Shown piece after piece: positions 41,965 to 50,410 of a stretch of DNA of 64,000 bases. Each line of letters begins with the position of its first letter. The stretch's first letter is position 1. The DNA is from Pseudonocardia benzenivorans CB1190 (lineage in GTDB: Bacteria > Actinomycetota > Actinomycetes > Mycobacteriales > Pseudonocardiaceae), in the NCBI RefSeq assembly GCF_000196675.2, contig NC_015312.1, forward strand, positions 4,402,001 to 4,466,000, given 5' to 3'. The translations under genes were made by a program, and so were the position numbers. The notes beneath the pieces were generated by a model that was not told the DNA's origin, ran no database searches, and was given only the letters and a program-made list of their open reading frames with translations.

Positions 41965-42750
41965 GTGACCACCCTCGAGATCCCGCACGTCGGCGCGTTC
42001 GACGTCGACGTGTGGGAGCAGGGCAGCGGCGAGCCGCTGCTCTACCTGCACGGATACGAGCGCCATCCCGGCGGGGCGGGGTTCCTGACCCGGCTGGCCG
42101 CCGACCGCCGGGTGCTGGCCCCCGAGCAGCCGGGATGGGGGCGCTCCACCGGCTTCGAGGCCTTCGTCGACGTCCACGACGTGGCGCTGTTCCATCGCGA
42201 GCTCGTCGCGTCGTGGGGCGTCGACCGCATCGACGTCGTCGGGCACTCCCTCGGCGGCATGTTCGCCGCGGAGCTGGCCGTGCTCGCGCCCCAACTCGTC
42301 CGCCGCCTCGTGCTGGTCGACGCGTTCGGGCTGTGGCTCGACGACGAGCCCGCGCTCGACCCGTTCGGTCCCGCCGCCGAGGTCGCCGCCGCGAAGTGGC
42401 ACGGCACCCCGCCCGAGCGGGAGCCGTCGAACTTCGTCGCGGACCCGGACGACCCGCACGCCGCCATCCTGTTCAGCGCCCGCAACCTGGGCTCGGCCAC
42501 CAAGTTCATGTGGCCCATCGCCGACCGCGGCCTGCGCAGGCGGCTGCCGCTGGTGCACGCGCCGACCCTCGTCGTGCACGGCGCGTCCGACGGGCTGCTG
42601 CCCGTCTCCTACGCCCACGAGTTCGCCCGGCTCATCCCCGACGCCCGGCTCGAGGTGCTGCCCGAGGCCGGCCACTACCCGCAGATCGAGCAGGAGGACG
42701 CGTTCGTGTCCGTCGTCAGCGAGTTCCTCACCGCCCGGGACGCGTCGTGA
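41965..42750 (+). CDS. Alpha/beta fold hydrolase
   Basis: Serine hydrolase of 261 residues. Triad: Ser95 in GHSLGGMF, Asp in VVHGASDGLLP, His in LPEAGHYPQIEQ. The oxyanion segment is LLYLHGYERHPGG. A strong GGAAGGAGG ribosome site precedes GTG 41965. Its stop overlaps the next SDR start (GTGA). Position between an organic-acid permease and SDR/LLM oxidoreductases suggests hydrolysis of an ester or lactone formed by oxidation, which is a guess from context. Confidence 0.86.
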   Translation: MTTLEIPHVGAFDVDVWEQGSGEPLLYLHGYERHPGGAGFLTRLAADRRVLAPEQPGWGRSTGFEAFVDVHDVALFHRELVASWGVDRIDVVGHSLGGMFAAELAVLAPQLVRRLVLVDAFGLWLDDEPALDPFGPAAEVAAAKWHGTPPEREPSNFVADPDDPHAAILFSARNLGSATKFMWPIADRGLRRRLPLVHAPTLVVHGASDGLLPVSYAHEFARLIPDARLEVLPEAGHYPQIEQEDAFVSVVSEFLTARDAS

Positions 42751-43508
42751 CCGGCCGCGTCGAGGGCAAGATCGCGCTGGTCACCGGCGGCGCCGCGGGC
42801 ATCGGACGGGAGACCGCGCGGACGCTGGCCCGCGAGGGTGCCGAGGTCGTCGTCGCCGACATCGACCTCGACCGGGCGAAGCAGGTCGCCGACGAGATCG
42901 GGGCACGTGCCTCCGCCCTGCACTTCGACGCCACCGACGCCGCCTCGATCGAGGCGCTCGTCGCCGAGGTGATCGGGCGCCACGGCCGGATCGACGTGGT
43001 GCACAACAACGCGGCGCTCGTCGGGCCGGACGCGTGGTTCACCGACGGCTCGGTCGTCGACACCTCGATCGAGATGTGGGACCGCGCGTTCGCGACGAAC
43101 GTCCGCAGCATCTTCGTCATGTGCAAGAACGTGTTGCCGCACATGGCCGCGGCGGGCAGGGGCTCGATCGTCAACATGGCGTCGGTCGCCGGCCTGCGCG
43201 GCTCCCCCGCGCTGACGGCCTACGGGTCGTCGAAGGCCGCGGTGATCGGGCTGACCCGCTACGTGGCGGCGCAGCACGGCAAGCAGGGCGTGCGCTGCAA
43301 CGCGATCGCACCCGGCGTCATCCGCACCCAGCAGCTGCTCGACGCGGTGCCGGACCTACCCGCCCAGGCACTCGCCGGTGTCGCGGCGCCGCGGGTCGGC
43401 GAGCCGTCGGACATCGCGAACATGGTCCTCTTCCTGGCCTCGGACGACTCGGAGTTCGTCAACGGCGAGGTCTACCGGGTCGACGGCGGCGGGATGACGG
43501 CCGGCTGA
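42747..43508 (+). CDS. SDR family oxidoreductase
   Basis: Short-chain dehydrogenase of 253 residues. Seen: TGGAAGIG at 14-21, VADIDLDRA (NAD-type acid after strand 2), HNNAALVG, Ser in NMASVAGLRG, YGSSKAA with Tyr and Lys, IAPGVIRT, and YRVDGGGMTAG at the end. Translationally coupled to the upstream hydrolase; the LLM oxidoreductase follows after 33 bp. The three genes likely act in one pathway. Substrate unknown. Confidence 0.87.
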   Translation: MTGRVEGKIALVTGGAAGIGRETARTLAREGAEVVVADIDLDRAKQVADEIGARASALHFDATDAASIEALVAEVIGRHGRIDVVHNNAALVGPDAWFTDGSVVDTSIEMWDRAFATNVRSIFVMCKNVLPHMAAAGRGSIVNMASVAGLRGSPALTAYGSSKAAVIGLTRYVAAQHGKQGVRCNAIAPGVIRTQQLLDAVPDLPAQALAGVAAPRVGEPSDIANMVLFLASDDSEFVNGEVYRVDGGGMTAG

Positions 43509-43541
43509 CGCCCCCTTCTTTCGAGAGCAGGAGCTGACGAA

Positions 43542-44792
43542 GTGAAGTTCCACTGGTTCGCCCAGCAGTACTACACGAAACTGCCCGCCGACTTCGGCGA
43601 GACCGTCCACAGCTCGTGGGTCACGCCGCCGATCTCGGTGGCCGACCCGCAGCAGGTCGGCGAGGACTACCACCTCTACATCCGGCTGATGCAGCAGGCC
43701 GACACCCTCGGCTGGGACTCGTTGCTGCTCAACGAGCACCACCAGACCACCCTCGCGATGACGCCGTCGCCCAACCTGATCGCGTCGGTCCTCGCCGCGA
43801 CCACCGAGAACGCCGCCATCGCGCTGTGCGGCAACTCGTTGGCGCTCTACAACCCCCCGGTGCGGGTGGCCGAGGAGATCGCGATGCTCGACTGCCTCTC
43901 CGGCGGCCGGATCATCGCGGGCATCGTCTTCGGCACCCCGATGGACACCGCGTTCTCCTACGGTGTGCCGCCGATCGAGCTGCGCGAACGGTTCCACGAG
44001 GCACGCGAGCTGATCACGCGCGCGTGGACCGCGCAGGAGCCCTTCGCGTTCAACGGGAAGTACACCCAGCTGCGCTACGTCAACACCTGGCCGCGGCCGA
44101 TCCAGGACGAGCTGCCCGTCTGGATCCCGGGCTCGGGTAGCCCGGAGACCTGGGACGTCGTCAACGCGCTGGACTACTGCTACGGCTACCTGTCGTTCTC
44201 CGGCAAGCAGAGCGCGGCGCCCATCGTCGGCGGGTTCTGGGACTACACCGCGAGCCAGAGCGCCAACATGAACCCGAACCGGATGGCGTTCACCCAGATC
44301 ATCTGCTGCGCCGACTCCGAGAAGGAGGCCGAGGAGCAGTACGCGGACGCCGTCAAGTACTTCTACCGGCAGAACCCGACCGGGCTGGAGTTCGCGACGC
44401 CGCCCGGCTACAACACCCTGCCCTCGATCCGCGCCAACCTCGAGCGGGCGCGCACGCAGTCGGCCGAGGAGCGGACGAAGGCGGCGCGCGGCGAGCTGTC
44501 GTTCTGGGAGTACGACGAGCTCGGCTACATCATCGCCGGCACGCCCGAGCGGGTCGAGCAGCGTGTCCGCGAGCTGGCCACCGAGCTGCGCATCGGCCAG
44601 CTGATCACGTGCATGCACGTCGGTGACCTGCCCGAGCAGGTCGCGATGCGCAACAACGAGCTGTTCGGCACCCAGGTCATCCCGAAGCTGCGCGACGTCT
44701 GGGCGGACGAGGAGGACCGCTGGACGCCCAGGGTCAGCCAGGAGCGGGTCGCGGCGAAGTTCGGCGCGAACGCGGGACTGCCCGCGGCCTGA
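43542..44792 (+). CDS. LLM class flavin-dependent oxidoreductase (luciferase-like monooxygenase)
   Basis: A 416-residue member of the bacterial luciferase superfamily, longer than F420-type members and typical of FMN-dependent alkanal/terpene-type monooxygenases. Seen: MKFHWFAQQYYTKLPADF, LGWDSLLLNEHHQTTLAMTPSPN, LCGNSLALYNPPVRVAEEIAMLD, SGGRIIAGIVFGTPMD, and PVWIPGSGSPETWD. GTG 43542 has AGGAG upstream. It ends the enzyme run just before two GAF-PucR regulators, so it may oxidise the pathway substrate using reduced flavin from a separate reductase, none of which is seen nearby. Confidence 0.85.
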   Translation: MKFHWFAQQYYTKLPADFGETVHSSWVTPPISVADPQQVGEDYHLYIRLMQQADTLGWDSLLLNEHHQTTLAMTPSPNLIASVLAATTENAAIALCGNSLALYNPPVRVAEEIAMLDCLSGGRIIAGIVFGTPMDTAFSYGVPPIELRERFHEARELITRAWTAQEPFAFNGKYTQLRYVNTWPRPIQDELPVWIPGSGSPETWDVVNALDYCYGYLSFSGKQSAAPIVGGFWDYTASQSANMNPNRMAFTQIICCADSEKEAEEQYADAVKYFYRQNPTGLEFATPPGYNTLPSIRANLERARTQSAEERTKAARGELSFWEYDELGYIIAGTPERVEQRVRELATELRIGQLITCMHVGDLPEQVAMRNNELFGTQVIPKLRDVWADEEDRWTPRVSQERVAAKFGANAGLPAA

Positions 44793-44911
44793 GCGCCTGA
44801 TCGGCCGATGCCCGTCGGCCGGACCGCCCGCCTAGCGTGAACGGCGGGTGGTCCGGGCGGGCGGCAGGCCGGGTGAGTGACGTCACGACACGAGAAGGCA
44901 GGTGAGCGACG

Positions 44912-46855
44912 ATGGCCGACGGTGACCCGGCTCCCCGGACAGCCGAGCGGCTGGCCGCCCGGCTGCTGCACCTGCTCGCGACCGAGGCCCCGCCCGCCGC
45001 CTTCGACCTGCTGGCCGCCGAGGTCGAGGCCTGCCCGCCCGGGCCGGCGCGCGACGAGATGTTCCTGGCCCTCGGCAGCGCCGGACGCGTCCGCGACCTG
45101 CTGGCACACCGTCGGCGGCGGGAGAAGGCGGCGCTCGCGCTGGTCGAGTCGGCCCGTGACCTGGCCGCGATGCGCGACGTCGACCAGGTCCTCGACGCGA
45201 TGGTCCGGCGGGCCCGCCAGCTCCTCGGCACCGACGCGACCTACCTCGCGCTGCGCGACCCGGAGCGCGGCGACGTCTACATGCGGATCACGCTCGGCAC
45301 CCTGACCAAGGCGATCGAGTCGATCCGGCAGCCGGTGGGCACCGGCATCGGCGGCCGCGTCGTCGCCACCGGGGTGCCGTTCGCGACGGCCGACTACCTC
45401 GCCGACGCCCGGCTGTCCCGCGACCCCCACGTCACCGACGCGGTGATCGAGGACGGCATCGTCAGCATCGCGGGCGCGCCGTTGCGGCTCGGCGACGAGG
45501 TCATCGGGGTGCTGTTCGTCGCCAACCGCTACGAGCGCGCGTTCGACGACGCCGAGATGGACCTGCTGTGCTCGCTGGCCGACCACGCGTCGATCGTCAT
45601 CGGCAACGCCGAGCTGTTCGAGCGGGCCGAGCGCACGGCCGCCGAGCTGCGCGCGGTCAACGAGGAGCTCGCCGAGCGGCAGCGGGCGCTGGAGCGGGCG
45701 AGCGCCGCGCACGAGCAGATGATGCCGCTGGCGCTGCGCCGCGCCGACCTGGGCGAGCTCGTCGAGTCCGTCGCGAGCATGCTCGGTGGCACGGTCGCCG
45801 CGGTCGGCGTCGACGGCGGCCTGCTCGTGACCAGCGGCGACGGCGACCTTCCCAGCCCCTTGCCGGCGCCGCCGCACGACGCGCACGCCGCCCAGCCCGG
45901 CGGCACACCGACGTGCTGGACGGTCCCGGTGCGCGCCGGTGACGAGACGTTCGGCCATCTCGTCCTCGTCACCGACGAGGTGCCCTCCGACGCCGACGTC
46001 CGGACGTTCGAGCGGGCCGCCCAGACCGCGGCGCTGATGTTGCTGATCGAGCAGCAGGTGGGCGCGGCCGAGCACCAGGTGCGCGGCGAGCTGATCGACG
46101 ACCTGCTCGCCGCGCGCGAGCCCGACTGGGCGGCGCTCACGCGCCGGGCCCGCAGCTCGGGTGCGCTGGACCTGCGGGTCGCGCACACCGTGGTGGTCGC
46201 GGCGGCGACGGGTGTGACCCGCGCCCGGCTGCTACGGGCCGCGAACGAGTACGTCGGGGTGCGCGGGGGGCTGGGCACCGAGCACGACGGCCGGGTGGTC
46301 ATGGTGCTGCCGCGCCAGGACCCCGACGCCGTCGCCCGGTCCGTCGCGTCCGAGCTGGAGAGGCTGGCCGGCGGGGTCGTCACCGCGGGCGTCGCCGGAC
46401 CGGCCGACTCCGCCGCCGAGATCCGGGCGCGGCACCGCGAGGCGCAGCGCTGCCTGCGCCTGCTCGTCGCGCTCGGGCGCCACGGCCAGGGCGCGTGTCC
46501 CACCGATCTCGGGATGCTCGGCGTCATCCTCGACGGCACCACCCAGCAGCAGGTTCGCGCGCTACTGGGCCGGACCGTCGACCCGGTGCGCCGCTACGAC
46601 GACACCCACCACGCGCTGCTGCTCGACACCCTCGACGCCTGGTTCGCCGCCGGGCAGAACCCGCGCGCGGCCGCGCGCACCCTGCAGGTCCACCCCAACA
46701 CCGTCTACCAGCGCCTCGACCGCATCGACCTGGTGCTCGGGCACCGCCGTTGGCGCGAGGGCGAGGGGGCGGTCACCATGCAGCTGGGATTGCAGCTGCA
46801 CCGCCTCACCGCGGAGATCCCGCTGGAGGAGCTCGTCCCCGCGACGGGGACGTGA
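44912..46855 (+). CDS. GAF domain PucR-type transcriptional regulator (paralogue 1)
   Basis: A 647-residue regulator. A helical N-terminus is followed by a GAF domain at about 85-225 (VLDAMVRRARQLLGTDATYL, YMRITLGTLT, SIAGAPLRLGDEVIGVLFVA), a coiled segment (about 235-270, ERAERTAAELRAVNEELAER), a degenerate sensor region, and a C-terminal PucR/CdaR helix-turn-helix near 555-600 (FAAGQNPRAAARTLQVHPNT, VYQRLDRIDLVLG). A GTGACGTCAC palindrome is seen upstream at 44875-44884 and could be an autoregulatory site. It is 119 bp after the LLM gene and 14 bp before its paralogue. The ligand is unknown. Confidence 0.87.
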   Translation: MADGDPAPRTAERLAARLLHLLATEAPPAAFDLLAAEVEACPPGPARDEMFLALGSAGRVRDLLAHRRRREKAALALVESARDLAAMRDVDQVLDAMVRRARQLLGTDATYLALRDPERGDVYMRITLGTLTKAIESIRQPVGTGIGGRVVATGVPFATADYLADARLSRDPHVTDAVIEDGIVSIAGAPLRLGDEVIGVLFVANRYERAFDDAEMDLLCSLADHASIVIGNAELFERAERTAAELRAVNEELAERQRALERASAAHEQMMPLALRRADLGELVESVASMLGGTVAAVGVDGGLLVTSGDGDLPSPLPAPPHDAHAAQPGGTPTCWTVPVRAGDETFGHLVLVTDEVPSDADVRTFERAAQTAALMLLIEQQVGAAEHQVRGELIDDLLAAREPDWAALTRRARSSGALDLRVAHTVVVAAATGVTRARLLRAANEYVGVRGGLGTEHDGRVVMVLPRQDPDAVARSVASELERLAGGVVTAGVAGPADSAAEIRARHREAQRCLRLLVALGRHGQGACPTDLGMLGVILDGTTQQQVRALLGRTVDPVRRYDDTHHALLLDTLDAWFAAGQNPRAAARTLQVHPNTVYQRLDRIDLVLGHRRWREGEGAVTMQLGLQLHRLTAEIPLEELVPATGT

Positions 46856-46869
46856 GGGAGGTTCGCCGC

Positions 46870-48711
46870 GTGCCCATCGCCGCCGAGCACAGCACGAGCA
46901 CGGGGTCGTTGACCGCGCTCCTGCGGATGCTGGCCGACGAGGCCCCCGCCGAGGAGCTCACCGCCGTCCTGGACGGCACCGACCGGCCGGGACCCGCCGT
47001 CGCCGCGGCCCTCGCCGACGCGGGGCGGGTCCGGGCACTGCTGGAGCGCACCGCCCGGCGCGAGCGGGAGGGCCAGGCGCTGCTGCAGACCGCCGCGGAC
47101 CTCACCTCGCTGCGCCCCGGCGACGACGTGCTCGTCGCGATCGTCGACCGCGCCCGCCGGCTGCTGGCCTGCGACTCCAGCTACATCGCTCTCGTCGACG
47201 AGCACACCGGGGACGCCTACATGCGCGTCACGGCCGGCACCCGGACACTCGCGCTGCGCCAGGTCCGGCAGGCGATGGGCTACGGCGTCGGCGGCTACGT
47301 CATCCAGACCGGGCGGCCGCTGGCCACCTCCGACTACCTCAACGACGAGCGCATCCGTCACGACCCCCACGTTGCCGCCGCGGTCGCGGCCGACGCCGTC
47401 GTCAGCATCGCGGGCGTGCCGATGACCTCGGGCGGCGCGGTGATCGGGGCGTTGTTCGCCGCCGACCGGCACCACCGCACGTTCGACCAGGACGAGATCG
47501 CGCTGCTCGCCTCGCTGGCGGCGCACGCCGCGATCGTCATCGAGAACGCGCGGCTGTTCGAGCGGGTGCAGGCCGACTCCGCCGGGCTGCGGGCGGCGAA
47601 CGCCCGGCTCGACGCCCACCGCGAGGCGCTCGAACGCGCCGCCCGCGCCCACGAGGAGCTGATGCCGATGGCGTTGCGCCGGGCCGGGCTCGACGAGTTC
47701 GCGACGGCCGTGGCGGCGCTGCTCGACGCGGGCGTCAGCCTCGTGGGCGTCGACGGCTCGGTACTGGCCGAGGCGGGCGCGGCTCCCCCCGCTGCCGGAG
47801 CCGGCGCCGCCCGCGAGGTCACCGTGCAGGCGGGCCACGAGTCGTTCGGGACGTTGCGGGTGCACCGCGCGGCTCCCTTCGACGACGGCGACGCCCGCAT
47901 CGTCGAACGCGCCGCCCAGACCGCGGCGCTGCTCGTCCTCATGCGCCGGCAGACCGACGGCGTCGCCCGCGAGCTACGCGCGGAGCTCGTCGCCGACCTG
48001 GTCGGGGCGTCCGCCGCGGACCCGGACGTGCTGCAGCGGCGGGCCGCGCGCCTGGGTGTGCTCGATCCCGGGCGCGCGCACTGCGTCGTGGTGGTCGTGG
48101 GCGGGACGCTGCCGCGGCGGACCCTGCTCGCGGCCGCCGCCGATCTCGCCGACGACGAGGGCGGCCTCGCGGGTGAGCAGGGCGGGCTCGCCGTGCTGGT
48201 GCTGCCCGACGCCGACGCGGGGGCGGCGGCCCGCCGGGTCGCGGCCGCGCTGTCGGCGACGACCGGGACGCCCGTGGCGGCGGGCGCGGACGGCCCCGCG
48301 GGCGAGATCGCCGCCCTGCGCGACCTGCATCCCGGCGCGGCGCGCAGCGCCCGGCTGCTCGGGGCGCTGGGGCGCGCCGGTCAGGGGGTGGCCGCCGATG
48401 AGCTGGGAGTGCTCGGGGCGCTGCTCGACGACGTGGCCCCCGAGCGCGTGCGGGCGCTGCTCGATCGCCGGATCGGGCCGCTCACCGGGTACGACCGCGA
48501 GCACGGGACGCCGCTCGTCGAGACCGTCCGCTGCTACTTCGCGCACGACCGCAACCCGCCCGCGACCGCCCGGGCCCTCGGCGTCCACGTCAACACCGTC
48601 TACCAGCGCATCGCACGGATCGACGCCGTGCTCGGGGACGAGGACTGGCGGTCGGCGCGGGGCAGCCTGGAGATGCAGGTCGTGCTGCGGTTCCTCGATC
48701 TGCTCCGGTAG
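46870..48711 (+). CDS. GAF domain PucR-type transcriptional regulator (paralogue 2)
   Basis: A 613-residue protein with the same layout as the gene before it: short N-terminal helices, GAF at about 75-210 (ARRLLACDSSYIALVDEHTGDAYMR in two parts, VVSIAGVPMTSGGAVIGALF), coiled segment, and PucR helix-turn-helix near 560-600 (FAHDRNPPATARALGVHVNT, VYQRIARIDAVLG). GTG 46870 has GGGAGG 8 nt upstream; GTG 46852 in frame is an alternative overlapping the previous stop. The two genes are clearly a tandem duplication that has diverged in the sensor half. They might form a heteromer or answer to different compounds. Confidence 0.86.
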   Translation: MPIAAEHSTSTGSLTALLRMLADEAPAEELTAVLDGTDRPGPAVAAALADAGRVRALLERTARREREGQALLQTAADLTSLRPGDDVLVAIVDRARRLLACDSSYIALVDEHTGDAYMRVTAGTRTLALRQVRQAMGYGVGGYVIQTGRPLATSDYLNDERIRHDPHVAAAVAADAVVSIAGVPMTSGGAVIGALFAADRHHRTFDQDEIALLASLAAHAAIVIENARLFERVQADSAGLRAANARLDAHREALERAARAHEELMPMALRRAGLDEFATAVAALLDAGVSLVGVDGSVLAEAGAAPPAAGAGAAREVTVQAGHESFGTLRVHRAAPFDDGDARIVERAAQTAALLVLMRRQTDGVARELRAELVADLVGASAADPDVLQRRAARLGVLDPGRAHCVVVVVGGTLPRRTLLAAAADLADDEGGLAGEQGGLAVLVLPDADAGAAARRVAAALSATTGTPVAAGADGPAGEIAALRDLHPGAARSARLLGALGRAGQGVAADELGVLGALLDDVAPERVRALLDRRIGPLTGYDREHGTPLVETVRCYFAHDRNPPATARALGVHVNTVYQRIARIDAVLGDEDWRSARGSLEMQVVLRFLDLLR

Positions 48712-48854
48712 CCGCCGCGGTGGGCCGATGATCCGATGATCCGGTGGTCCGCGCGGCCGCCGCTGGTCCGATGGCCGCGCGACCGCCCGCTGCTCCGTCG
48801 GTCGCGGCCGGCCCGAGCGGTGACGGCGGGCGCCACGGTGTGTCAACGGTGCGC

Positions 48855-48860
48855 TACGTT
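48855..48860 (+). promoter_or_regulatory. -10 element of a probable leaderless gene
   Basis: TACGTT ends 6 nt before ATG 48867 and no ribosome site intervenes, which fits a leaderless transcript. A -35 could not be assigned. Confidence 0.4.
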
Positions 48861-48866
48861 CCGCAC

Positions 48867-49727
48867 ATGCGGCTCGGCTACCTCACGCACGTCAGCGGTC
48901 GGGGCGCACCCGCCGAGACCTACCGCGACACGATCGCCGCCGCCGTCGCCGCCGAGGAGCTCGGCTTCGACACGTTCTGGGTCGCCCAGCACCACGCCGA
49001 CGAGTCGGCGGGCCTCCTGCCCTCCCCGCTGGTCCTGCTGGCCGCGATCGCGACCGCGACGTCGCGCATCCGGCTCGGGACCGGGGTGGTCGCCGCTCCG
49101 CTCGAGGACCCGCTGCGACTGGCCGAGGACGCCGCCGTCGTCGACACCCTGTCCGGCGGCCGGCTGGAGCTCGGGGTCGGCACCGGGACCGACGCCGCCG
49201 CCGCGGCCGCGTTCGGCCGCGACCACGGCGCCCGCCACGACGAGACGCTCGCCGTCCTCGACCGGGTGCGCACCGTCCTGCGGGGTCCACGGCTGGTGCC
49301 GGCGGCGCCCGGGGTCGCGCAGCGACTCTGGTGGGCGACGGGTTCGGGAGTCGCGATCGACGAGGCGGCCGCTCGCGGGATCGGGGTGCTCACCGGTCGC
49401 CCCGCCGACGTCGCCGGCTCCCCCGTCGCCGCGGACCTGGCGCGGTACTGGTCACGCGCCGCGGGCAGCCCACGGGTGGCCGTGTCGCGACTGGTCCCCG
49501 CGGGCGAGGACCCGGCCGTCACCGTGGCCCGGCTGCGGCGCGACCCGGCGCTGCACTGGGCGACCGAGCTCGTCGTCCAGACCAGCCCGCCGGCCGTGCG
49601 GCTCACCGGGCACATCACGACGATGCGGGCGATCGCGGACGTCGTCGCCCCTGTCCTCACGCCGGGACGAGCAGCTCGCGCAAGGGGAACCGCCACGCAG
49701 CGACGCACTCTGACGACGACGGCGTGA
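48867..49727 (+). CDS. LLM class flavin-dependent oxidoreductase
   Basis: Luciferase-like oxidoreductase of 286 residues. Seen: [66 protein letters not shown] in part, [14 protein letters not shown]. The C-terminus is shorter and more irregular than usual, ending in a Arg/Thr-rich tail. The open frame extends upstream to 48744 but the leaderless-type -10 at 48855 argues for ATG 48867. Substrate and cofactor (FMN or F420) cannot be told. Confidence 0.82.
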   Translation: MRLGYLTHVSGRGAPAETYRDTIAAAVAAEELGFDTFWVAQHHADESAGLLPSPLVLLAAIATATSRIRLGTGVVAAPLEDPLRLAEDAAVVDTLSGGRLELGVGTGTDAAAAAAFGRDHGARHDETLAVLDRVRTVLRGPRLVPAAPGVAQRLWWATGSGVAIDEAAARGIGVLTGRPADVAGSPVAADLARYWSRAAGSPRVAVSRLVPAGEDPAVTVARLRRDPALHWATELVVQTSPPAVRLTGHITTMRAIADVVAPVLTPGRAARARGTATQRRTLTTTA

Positions 49728-49780
49728 GTGGACTGGCGACGGAAGGCCATCGGGCCGTTTCGGACCGTCCGCGACGCACG

Positions 49781-49786
49781 TAGGAT
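49781..49786 (+). promoter_or_regulatory. -10 element of a leaderless TetR gene
   Basis: TAGGAT ends 6 nt before ATG 49793; the intervening cgtgcc carries no ribosome site. This is the clearest leaderless start in the window. Confidence 0.5.
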
Positions 49787-49792
49787 CGTGCC

Positions 49793-50383
49793 ATGCAGCG
49801 GGTGCTGACGGCCAAGGGCGCGGAGACCCGTCGCCGAATCCTCGAGGGTGCCGCCGAACTGCTGCGCACCAACGGGACCGCGGGTGTCAGCCTCGAGCGG
49901 ATCTGCACCAGCACCGGCGCGAGCAAGAGCCAGCTCTTCCACTACTTCCCCGACGGCCGCTCCGAGCTGTTCGCCGCGATCGCCCGGTTCGAGGCCGACC
50001 GGGTGATCGCCGACCAGCAGCCCTACATCGAGGACCTGTCCACACCGGAGTCGTGGCGCGCCTGGCGGGCCGCCGTGATCGCGCGCTACTCGGAGCTGGG
50101 GCGGTACTGCCCGGTCACGGCGCTCGTCGTCGAGATCTCGCGGACCGGTCCGGAGGCCGAGGGCATCGTCGTCGACATGCAGACGCGCTGGCACGCCCTG
50201 ATGACGCGGGCCGTCGCGCGGCTGTGGTCCTCCGGTGGCGGTGGCGACGTCGCCCCGGAGGCGGCCGCCTCGGTCGTGCTCGCGGCCGTGCAGGGCGGGG
50301 CGTCGATGTACCAGTCGACCGGCGAGTTCGTCCACCTCGAGCGCGCGCTCGACGGGGTGCTCGCCTACGTCGGCGTGGCCTGA
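49793..50383 (+). CDS. TetR family transcriptional regulator
   Basis: A 196-residue repressor. HTH: KGAETRRRILEGAAELLRTNG, SLERICTSTGASKSQLFHYFPDGRSELF in two pieces. The ligand domain resembles the AcnR/YxaF-like group (CPVTALVVEISRTGPEAEGIV), often controlling oxidoreductases or efflux. It lies 65 bp after the LLM gene and converges on the secreted protein gene. Targets are not known; the adjacent LLM gene is the simplest candidate. Confidence 0.88.
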   Translation: MQRVLTAKGAETRRRILEGAAELLRTNGTAGVSLERICTSTGASKSQLFHYFPDGRSELFAAIARFEADRVIADQQPYIEDLSTPESWRAWRAAVIARYSELGRYCPVTALVVEISRTGPEAEGIVVDMQTRWHALMTRAVARLWSSGGGGDVAPEAAASVVLAAVQGGASMYQSTGEFVHLERALDGVLAYVGVA

Positions 50384-50410
50384 TGCGGTGGCTCTCCCGG
50401 CACTCCGGCC

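Noticed and set aside
49723..49760. Possible third copy of the GTGAGTGGC palindrome
   Set aside because: Only the first eight bases match and no GCCACTCAC arm follows.
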